In this document: positions 56,099 to 64,000 of the stretch, piece after piece
Position numbering within the stretch: position 1 is the stretch's first letter
How the letters are laid out: each line of letters begins with the position of its first letter
NCBI GenBank assembly: GCA_936450465.1
Contig: OW388290.1
Span: 27,393,457-27,457,456, forward strand
DNA length: 64,000 nucleotides
Direction of reading: 5' to 3'
Source: Gibbula magus
Taxonomy: Eukaryota; Mollusca; Gastropoda; Trochida; Trochidae
The notes under the pieces: generated by a model
Seen by the model: the letters and a program-made list of their open reading frames with translations, nothing else
Databases searched by the model: none
What the model was told of the DNA's origin: nothing
Made by a program: the position numbers and the translations under genes

Positions 56099-56208
56099 TG
56101 TTTGTGTCGAGCTCTTTTATTACTGAAGTCCCGTACATCCGGTTCAGCTGATCACATTTAAAAGTTGGAATGACATACGGAATACGGAATGTGATGAATC
56201 TCGTAACA
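56099..56208 (-). repeat. 5' LTR of the Gypsy element
   Basis: Identical to 52290-52399. At 110 bp it is short for a Gypsy LTR. A promoter must lie in these 110 bp or in the ~310-bp leader between it and the Gag start. Confidence 0.93.
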
Positions 56209-56520
56209 AGATGAAAATCCCAGCGTATTTGGAGAACCAATAACACAGCATATGCACCAAAGAACATCCAAGCATCAGTCCCATTCGTTGGTGGAAATGT
56301 AATGGTCTGGGGATGCATCTCTTATGATTTTAAGCTCTATTTGGTGTCTTCAAGCCATGGACCCACCAGAACAGGATTTAGTAGGTTAAGAAGCAGCTAT
56401 ACATCATGAGTGGCAGATGTGATATCTACAGCGAACAAGAGACTCACCTCAATCATGTGGAGGATGGTTGAAGGAATCATCCGGGCACGTGGCCGATACA
56501 CCCGTTATTGATAACGTGAT
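56209..56520 (+). pseudogene. Tc1 transposase, C-terminal half
   Basis: It resumes with the second target copy AGAT, then DENPSVFG, NNTAYAPKNIQASVPFVGG and VMVWGCISYDFKLYLV (56212-56345), typical Tc1 core. The block expected to hold the second D and the E is missing: a short unrelated-looking stretch leads straight to the terminal SMWRMVEGIIRARGRYTRY (56451-56507). So the catalytic triad is incomplete independently of the LTR insertion. Confidence 0.8.
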
Positions 56521-56820
56521 GGTAATTTGTTTCCTTAAGACAACAAAGAACATTTTCCAACATTTTCACCGTTTTTGAAGTTCACTGAGCAATAGTGAGT
56601 GAGTTTTCAAGTAAGACCACTGTTGATGTTCATCCGTCAATATAATGAGATAAATGTTACACTTTGTATTCTGTGTTGTCTTTTTGTTTAGCTAAGATGA
56701 TGCACTTTCATAAAATAACAGCATTTCGTCGATTAATTTCACAAGATTTTCACAGTGGTTGGGCATCGTCACACAAATCTGAAAATACGAGGTGGTGCTT
56801 GATTAAGTTCTTTGTGTATA

Positions 56821-57559
56821 CATAACACACATAATTCCCTATACTGTATAACAAGTCTTTATTTAGACTTCCAAATAGTATATAACATGCAATGGCATGA
56901 ACGAAATAATGATTAATATAAGTCAATATTGTAACTGAGTTCTGTTCTGAGCATTGTTACTATTATCGGTAAGTAAATCAGGATGGATCTGTTATTCATC
57001 ACAACACTTTCATGCTTTTAGCAATACATCTTTAACATACACTCTATTGTTTGAACTGACTAATTCATCCGGAAGTTAAGATGTAAAACGCATTACATAA
57101 AACAATTTAAAAACAATTTAATTGTATTCCATGAACTTAACTGAAGAAGATTAAATTTTGAAATTGAACAATTCATTACAAATTACAAATTGGTGCTTTG
57201 CACATTTTCAGTGTTTTCCATTTACCTTTACTATTACATCTATATATCTAAACTCTCAATAAGTTGTGTGGATTTACTAAACCCCGTTCCACACGTTTCA
57301 CTGTCTGGCGTGTTTAATATTTTTCTATCAAGAAATATTGTATGTTCTCTAGTCTTAGTTGAGGAAAGTATTTTCCATGTTTTTGTCACATTATTACTTA
57401 TGAGGGTTAATCATGAATACGAAATCCAGTAAAAGTGAACCTTTATATCAATATCTCAACATGAATACTGAAAAGAAGGAGGATAAGCCAATGTGTAATC
57501 AGCCTGGGATTGTTGTATGCTAGAGGCTGTAATATAAGGGGCGTTTCAAAGCAACACTA
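56821..57559. other. Gene-free stretch
   Basis: AT-rich. The frame at 57190-57432 has no recognisable feature. Confidence 0.3.
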
Positions 57560-57720
57560 AAATATTTTCCAGCCAGTTAAAGCTTGCCAGAGCATCAGGA
57601 ATCAATAGTTTGTCGTAGGGAGACTGGGTTTGTCTTACTAACGTCTATTCCTTTTCCATTTAAAGTAAATATGTGTCTGTGTAACATCAACGGTTAACTG
57701 AATGCAGACTTAGTTGCAAA
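57560..57720 (-). other. Paralogous 3'-end segment, copy C
   Basis: Shares agcatcaggaatcaatag, gtctattcc and gtaaatatgtgtctgtg...acatcaac with 1440-1640 and 40293-40460. The exon frame seen at 40.4 kb is lost. It marks the 3' side of another duplicated unit. Confidence 0.45.
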
Positions 57721-57878
57721 AGATATTGTGATGTAACATGATAACGCATATTAATGTATGTACATCTAAAGTGCTCTACACTTGATTCACTAGGGGATCC
57801 TTAAACGTTAACACTCCTGGTCCTCCTTTCACAGGTGATGGTAAGTCATTAAGGTAACCTTAGTGCAATGAATGGGTG

Positions 57879-59351
57879 TTAACCCTTAACATGCGGGCAA
57901 CGGAATTATCCGGGAGGCTCATAGAGAAAAATGTTAGAACCCTTGGCGAGACCCGTACGTTGGACTTAGTGCATTTACCGGGTCAGTAATAATTATATTT
58001 GCCCCCCAGGCGAAATGCGAGACGAAGTGTGTCCGTATATCGCCACATGAAAACTTGTTTACATACATCTCGCAGATAGCCACGATAACGAGTCTGTGTG
58101 AATGTCCGGTCGAAATATCAAGTAAAATTCACACCAAATTGCGTGTGCATTGTTGACCCGTAACGCATTGATAATTAGCTTTACAAAAGGCCAATTTTGT
58201 CGGGCTTAGCCCCCGAAGCATTAATTCGCTTGAGGCTATTTTCACCCACGTGTTTGTATTGCCTCGGGTTTGCCTCGCGCGAGACTGCTATCTGCCTCGC
58301 ATCTCGCGAGACGGGGGAAAAAATCGCTAACTCGCCTTACTCCCGCACTTCATATCATTTGAGCGAATAGTTTCTTTTCAAAAAAAAATACGGCAAAATA
58401 AAGGGGAAACAATGGACTACATTCCCATATAAAATTAGAAAATCTCAAAAAAATAATAAAGACACAGCAAGCGCCGTGAAAAAGGTCATGTTTACACTTC
58501 ATAAATTTTGAAACAATCGGCGATTTTCACAACTTCTAAAACATTTATCACGGCTAAAATACTGAATGCATTTTCATAATTTTTATATCACAATAAACCG
58601 AAAAGAATAATCTTTTATTCTATATAAAATGCGCAGATTTATTCACAGAAATAAAGATACAATTTTACCTTTCTGAGAGGCATGTGAAACCAAACGGCAC
58701 ACAAACTAATCAACATATTTTCATCAGTTATGGTTCGAGGTTAGCGTTTATTTGAAAAGTCAAACAACATAACCATATTTGGGTTGACATGTGCTTATTT
58801 GTCAACTGGTTCGAGATTATGATTTCTTGGAAAAGTGCGATGAACGACCGTTTGCAATGCCGCATACATGTTGTAAGTATTGACGATTTTATAGGTGGAA
58901 ATAAAGACAAACTTTACATAGCTATAGAATTATAACCAAAGGTCGCATTCTAATAATTTTTATATCATTGTGAAGCTAGACATCTTGTCTTCAATTCCGT
59001 TTTTCGTTTCGTATTTATGATGTTACGAGGCCCGAATTAAAGACAATCTTTCGAAAGTAATAGAATAAAAACGAAAAAACATAGAAAATTCATTCAAAGT
59101 TTCGGGTGTGAATTAGCCATTTGTGTACGGGTGTCGCTACTTGAATTTGTATTGAACGCCCGTATATAGTCCTTATTCGCCATGTAGATGCGGTATATTT
59201 CGTAAAAACGGTACCGGAATCGCCGCCTGGAAATTCCGCCAGCAGAGCTCGTTAGTGAATAAGCTCAAACTACTGCTGCGAGCTGCGAGCCTGTAAATTC
59301 CGCCACAGGGGCTAAAAATGGTAAAATATATATACGCAACGTAAGGGTTAA
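57879..59351. mobile_element. 1473-bp piggyBac-like non-autonomous element
   Basis: Inverted ends TTAACCCTTAacatGCG (57879) and the complement of TTAACCCTTAcgttGCG (to 59351) lie next to TTAA sites. The start CCCTT after TTAA is characteristic of piggyBac ends. The interior is a distinct, partly GC-rich DNA with no transposase frame. The 87-aa minus-strand frame at 59173-59436 overlaps the end and is not convincing. Confidence 0.7.
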
Positions 59352-60562
59352 GATAAACATTAGTCAAGGTTGTTTTCTGACAGGAAGCCATGGAGCATAA
59401 CAACTTGCATGTAAAATTCACAGGAAACAAAATCATGATAACGAAATAAACTACGTAATTTAAGCCAATGTGTCAATTTTATTTATAATAGATACAAAAA
59501 ATAACTTAAATATTAATTAATATTACACCAAGTGTTATGTACTTGCATGTACATCACTATAAATGTTAGATTATTTTATGACATACGTACTTCACGTGGT
59601 TACCCTAATTGAAGAATACGTGTATTAAACATTAGAAAATTATGTTTTTCTTCTAGTCAAACATGTTTGCGAAAGAAACAGATATGTTTAAGCAGTGCTT
59701 GCACAGACTTTAATGAGAACATCAATCAACATGTGAAAAATAGTGTAATCAAATAATGAAAAGATATATGCGTAGCTGAATCACACGAGGTTGTTTAAGG
59801 ATGATGCATGATACTTCATAATTGATGGGTGTGACATTTTTACCCACCGATTCTATAAACGAGTGATTATTTTTTTTTAAAAACTTTAGGTAGTTGAGGT
59901 AAGGTAAAACAATATGCTTCTGTCGACCAATATGTTTTGACCAGGAGCGTTGATAAAACAACCTTTTGATGTGTTATCTGACACAATCAAATTGCCTCTG
60001 TGTCTGGTTCTTGTTTTCGTCACTTATTTGGTGTTATATTGGATTTACCAAGTTGAATTTCAGATGGTCATCGTCAACTCTATGAGGCGAATTAGTTAAT
60101 TAGTAACAGCTAAAAGGTTCATAGTCCTACAAAGCGTTCCTATGTGTTGATATATAATTAATATGTCACGTAAGCCACATGTATACTCATCTTATGGTGA
60201 AGTTTACTTTCAAAAGAAATTCGAATCTTATTGTTTCTTGTTTAATCTCTAAACATGTCATGTCAATCGAATTTTTTCTTAACGGAGAGTTCACTCTTTT
60301 AACCGAGAAAACAAGTACTGTACTACATAGTTGGAGTTGGTTGAAAATCAATAAATGTTGAAGACGCAAAGACATACATGTACTTTCCTTCACGCATATT
60401 TACACATGTATTCTTTAAACAGGAAAACAAACATTTGAGAGAAATCCTATTCCAATGACATTTTGGAAATAGCTAGATCAATACACATATATTTGAAATA
60501 TTCTCGTGGGATTATTGGAAAATCTCCTGAAATCAAGTATTTCAACCTAAGATAATGCAATA
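59352..60562. other. Gene-free stretch with paralogous segment
   Basis: 59890-60170 is paralogous to 2085-2640 and lacks the SINE found there. The pair of opposite-strand frames at 60179-60393 has no recognisable domain. Confidence 0.4.
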
Positions 60563-60730
60563 CAGTAGAACATGGATATAGCGTACACGGATATAGCGAA
60601 CAGACATATATAGTGAACACATTTATAAGTCCAGTCAAAAAGCCCTATATAATACGCCAAATGTGAATAACGAACAGCGTATATTGCGAACTGAATGGTT
60701 TGGTCCCTTGGAGTTAATTATACTCCATTT
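60563..60730 (+). mobile_element. pogo/Tigger-like end fragment
   Basis: acagtagaacatggatatagcg, repeated gatatagcgaac-type words and ggtcccttggagttaatta resemble the end structure of pogo-type MITEs (CAGTAGAA..., ...GGTCCCTTGGAGTTCGTTATA). The right terminus was not found. Confidence 0.4.
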
Positions 60731-60929
60731 AGGGTCACGGGGTCACGAAATCTACAATTTAGAATCCCCTTTGTCCAAGGAGTCTGCACACAACTTTTCA
60801 TCTCTCTAGACCTTTTAGAACTGGAGAAGAAGATGGAAATATGTTTTTAAGGATGTGACCCCATTTTCTTATATTTGTTCATTATGATTTTTCTGTGTGT
60901 TAACGTCTCCTTAACTGTTCATAGAAATC

Positions 60930-62901
60930 ATGAGCTCTTCTAAGAGATGCGAGGGTTGCAACAAGTTCTTGGCTGCAGCTGACCCTCACCTAGGCTGTCC
61001 TCGTTGTTTGGGGGTAGCCTGTACCTTTGACGTTCCCTGCGATGCGTGCGCCGAACTGGACGAGGTTGATTTCCAGGCGTATGTTACTTCGAGGGAAAGG
61101 AACCTGGCACGATCATCTTCGAAGTCCTCGACTATTTCGGTCCCTCAACAGTCCTCTCTGGCCTCGGACCTGGCCAAGTTTAAGTCCATGGCTGCTGAGA
61201 TGATGCCCCTCATGTCCAAGCTGCTAAGCATCCCGGAGTTTGCGGACAAGGTGGAGAAGACCGGCTCAAGGCTTACCGCGTCACCAGGGAGAGATAATAA
61301 TAACTCTCACATAACTGGGCGGCACGGGGGGGGGGTGAAGAGAAGAATGAAGATGTACTATCTATTCTGGCTCCTTCGGTAGTGGAATCCGCCAAGCAGA
61401 CTCAGGGATCGAGGGACCCTCGGCTTCACAAGAAAGCCCACCGGATTAGCGGTTCCCATGCGGCGGATGCGGCCCGTAAAGCAGTCCAGTCGGGAGACGC
61501 GGAAGTTGGGGATCCCGGGACCAAACCCACGGGAAAGTCCAAAGCCAAGGATTCCAGGGGGCCCGTCACGGGCCTAGACGGATCCAGGATAAAGCCCATC
61601 ACGTTGTCGATGGAGGGTGCAGCGGACCCGCCACCGGCCTCCACGACCCCGGCCTCCTCTGCGGACCGTCCCAGGGATTCGGCGGTCCTTAGTAAATCAA
61701 TTGTGGATTACTACATTCGGATCGGACCACCCGTGAAAGGAACCGTCGCTTAGCCAGGGAGAATGAGCGGCCTAGGGAGACTGCTAGGGAAACTTCCACG
61801 GGAACAAAACAGAAATCCGCGGGGCCCCCGGACTTGTCCTTTTACGGGAATTCAGCGGATCCTACGGCTAAGAAAGGCAAGAAGGCGGATCCTGTGGACG
61901 ACTCAGCACTTCCGGGCCTTTCTTGGTACGACAAGTTGGATGAAGTTTACCGGCATTTTCCAGACATTTCCCGTCCTCCGGTTCCTAAGGCTCCCATTCA
62001 AAACGAAATCAGCAGGGGTTCCCCCAAACCTGTTACGGTAAAGGCTACTTCTCTACCACCACCTGAATCCACGGCCAAGCTGGCGGCCCAACTGTCGGAG
62101 CGTGTGGGAATCTTGGGATTCGACAAGCAACCTTCAAGGAGTTCTTTTTATCGTTCCTTCCCATATAAAGTGCATGACGCCCAGTTTGCTAAACCTGAGG
62201 AAACTGTGTTAGACAATAATTTCCGGTATCTTATGGGTAAGGGTACGCCATCTGAACAAATTAAAATCGGAGATGCCAGGATAAGAGAGATTGAGTCATC
62301 AGTTCACAATGCCATGCAAACATCTACCTATAAACATTGGTTTGCCGCCACCTCTGCCAGGCAACTTCCTGTCATCCCGGTTGATGCGAATCCTGAGGAG
62401 TCAACGTCCATCCCTTTCTCTGCGTTGTCTACGGCTAACGTCCTCTTTGATTCGATAGGGAGTGCGGTTCTGGACCTGGACCGACACCTACTCTGGATCA
62501 ATGCCAAAATCACTCTCCTCAGAAGGACAGCGTTCATCAAGCAGTTGCCACAGACAACCGTTGGCAAGATTAAGGACAAACTTTACTCATCTCCTCTATT
62601 CGGACCTACTCTCTTCGGGGATTCGGTGGCTGAGTCCTTAGCGATTAAGGACAAAGATCTAGAGAGAAAGAGGAATGAGGATCTGCACCAGCTCACCTTG
62701 TCAGTTTCTCCGAAAAGATCTCAGTCGCAGTCGCCTTGGAAAAAGCAATCCACCCCTTCCAAGAAAGGCTACGTCAAACAGCAGTCCCAGACCACTCCGA
62801 AACGTACTTACGACAGACAAAATAGGACGTTTGACAGGACAACGATGCCCCGCAAGGCTGCTGCCCGAGGCCGAGGCAGAGGGCAACCTCAACGTTTTTG
62901 A
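60930..62901 (+). pseudogene. DIRS Gag, two frameshifts
   Basis: Residues 7-41 of the first frame hold a cysteine cluster (CEGC...HLGCPRC...C..C). The frame then meets a long G run near 61327-61337, after which the coding sense continues in another frame (EKNEDVLSILAPSV, 61382-61753), and shifts once more near 61715 into the frame that ends at 62901. The last part has LSWYDKLDEVYRHFPD and a basic, RGRG-rich C-terminus for nucleic-acid binding. The G run suggests slippage or sequencing error for the first shift. Frames after each shift have no true start codon. Confidence 0.7.
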
Positions 62902-63960
62902 CACCAATGCCCCTCCTCCTCTCCAGTTACCGACCCTCGCCCGTCCCCCATCTTTCCCCTTGACTGTAACACCGGGACAGGTCGGGCGTCGCCTGAAACA
63001 ATTTGCCGCCAACTGGTCGATTGTTTCAAACGACCCCTGGGTACTGTCAGTTCTCTCTCAGGGCTATCGACTTCTATTCGACAATCTTCCTCCGACAACC
63101 CTCCTTCCACAGGGTCCTCGTTTTCATCTTTCCGGGCCTTCTCTGGTGGCAGCAGAGGACGCCATTCAGAAACTTCTCTCCAAAAGCCAGTGTTGGAACT
63201 GGACCTGAAGACGGTGACGTAAGGGTTTTATTCCCCCATCTTCCTGGTGCCCAAGAAGGATCTGACGAAATCAGGATGATTATCGACCTGAAGTTTCTGA
63301 ACCGGAACTTCCTGCAGAGACCTCCTCACTTCAGGATGGAATCTATAGCAGCGTTGAAACTGGCTCTACGACCAGGAGACTGGATGGTGTCGTTGGATCT
63401 CAGGGATGCCTATCTCCACGTTCCGATCCACCCAGTGTCTCAGAAGTACCTTCGATTTGCTCTCAACGGCAGGTTGTTCCAGTTCAGAGTTCTTCCGTTC
63501 GGAATCTCGATCGCGCCTTGGCTTTTCACCAGGAACACAGCTCCAGTTCTGAACTTTCTTCACTCCAGTTCGATTCGGATGCACGGCTATCTAGACGATT
63601 TTCTCCTCCCAGACCAGTCACAGAAGAATCTGGAGTCCAACAGAGATCTTGCCATTTCTACCTTGGAGCATCTCGGTTTCATCATCCATCCAGTCAAATC
63701 CGACTTTGTCCCGTCGCAGAGGGTCAAGTACATCGGGGCCATCTTCGACACGGGGGACAGAGTAGAGGTAGCACGGAATCTGATCCGAACCATGTCTCAG
63801 TCTCCTCAGCCCCTACGGCAGTGGATGTCCCTGTTGGGCAGGCTCACGAGCATGCAGGACTTAACCAACAGGGGGGGGCTGAGACTTCGGCGGTTTCAGT
63901 GTTAGATCAACTCCGTGAGATATCTCGATCTCTCAACCGTTTGCTGTCCTCCTCCGGAGA
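62675..63960 (+). pseudogene. DIRS reverse transcriptase, frameshifted
   Basis: The pol start overlaps the Gag end in another frame: VGRRLKQFAANW, WVLSVLSQGYRL and PPTTLLPQGPRF (to 63208). After shifts near 63200 and 63265 the RT continues in 63003-63905's frame: RMIIDLKFLNRNF, VSLDLRDAYLHVPIHP, QFRVLPFGISIAPWLFT, the catalytic MHGYLDDFLL (~63585) and LEHLGFIIHPVKS. SLDLRDAYLHVPIHP and HGYLDD are characteristic of DIRS/Ngaro RTs. An in-frame stop occurs at 63903. Confidence 0.8.
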
Positions 63961-64000
63961 TTCTACGATCTCTTCTTTGGTGGCATCTGGACCAGAATGT

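Larger units (their letters stand above)
52290..56208 (-). mobile_element. Ty3/Gypsy LTR retrotransposon, integrase-deleted
   Basis: A 3919-bp element with identical 110-bp LTRs and a 4-bp target duplication AGAT (52286-52289 and 56209-56212). Next to the 5' LTR the plus strand reads gccacttctgacacca, the 3' end expected of a tRNA-Leu, so the primer-binding site is tRNA-Leu type. One long gag-pol frame is followed by ~200 bp of non-coding DNA where most of the integrase should be. LTR identity means insertion is recent, or the LTRs were homogenised. Confidence 0.93.
51663..56820 (+). mobile_element. Tc1-like transposon split by an LTR element
   Basis: Inverted ends tatacacacataac...aagcaccacct at 51663-51706 and its complement at 56777-56820 match over ~42 bases with few differences, and each begins with TA. 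Without the inserted retrotransposon and its extra target copy the element is 1235 bp, a normal Tc1 size. The transposase lies between the ends but is broken in several ways. The family is Tc1/mariner by motif; the exact lineage is not assigned. Confidence 0.88.
60900..64000 (+). mobile_element. DIRS-like retrotransposon, left part
   Basis: A GC-richer block with Gag followed by an RT of DIRS type, running off the right edge. The tyrosine recombinase and terminal repeats expected downstream are outside the window. Several frameshifts make this copy inactive. Confidence 0.8.

Noticed and set aside
61426..63793. Minus-strand ORFs in the DIRS block
   Set aside because: They are shadows of Gag and RT in GC-richer DNA, where stops are rare.

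Overview
The window looks like AT-rich, gene-poor, repeat-crowded nuclear DNA of a marine mollusc, probably a gastropod and possibly an abalone. The reasons are the tRNA-headed SINEs ending in (CACT)n or (CACCT)n, several non-LTR retrotransposon families, a Ty3/Gypsy element, a DIRS element and a Tc1-like transposon, plus the absence of any bacterial gene layout. The species is an inference. No complete host gene is visible. Almost every long open frame belongs to a transposable element.

Layout. 1-5 kb: low-copy AT-rich DNA, a hairpin repeat, a SINE with a perfect 10-bp target duplication, a LINE 3' end and an AT-rich minisatellite. 5.05-7.66 kb: a recent exact 1302-bp tandem duplication that carries a TTAA-flanked MITE twice. 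7.4-9.35 kb: a minus-strand LINE split by a plus-strand LINE 3' end. 10.8-13.4 kb: a 2.6-kb element with TTAA-flanked inverted ends. 13.7-14.25 kb: nested hairpins. 18.1-18.85 kb: a repeat rich in AGGTCA half sites. 22-24 kb: a decayed coding region of unknown family. 26.4-29.3 kb: a segment paralogous to 10.4-15 kb that also contains an internal duplication, giving filled and empty SINE sites side by side. 31.3-35.5 kb: a SINE followed by three I-group (RNase H-bearing) LINE copies, each joined to the (ACTC)n tail of the one before. 36-49 kb: short minus-strand exon-like pieces that seem to be the 3' ends of tandem paralogous host genes. Two of them (48982-48906 and 47263-47065) join in phase to give a tyrosine-containing C-terminal tail. 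51.66-56.82 kb: a Tc1-like transposon split at its SDE codons by a 3.9-kb Ty3/Gypsy element that has 110-bp identical LTRs and lacks most of its integrase. 57.88-59.35 kb: a 1473-bp piggyBac-like non-autonomous element. 60.9-64 kb: a GC-richer, frameshifted DIRS-like retrotransposon that runs off the window.

How the parts relate. The SINE and the I-group LINE share their last ~30-35 bp and their tail repeat, so the LINE enzyme most likely moves the SINE. The same tail also occurs alone as ~60-bp insertions. Paralogous segments (1.4-2.6 kb with 57.6-60.2 kb and 40.3 kb; 10.4-15 kb with 26.4-29.3 kb; 36.3, 39.9 and 47.4 kb) show that the locus grew by segmental duplication and was then filled by mobile elements. 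All homology statements were made by eye without database searches.
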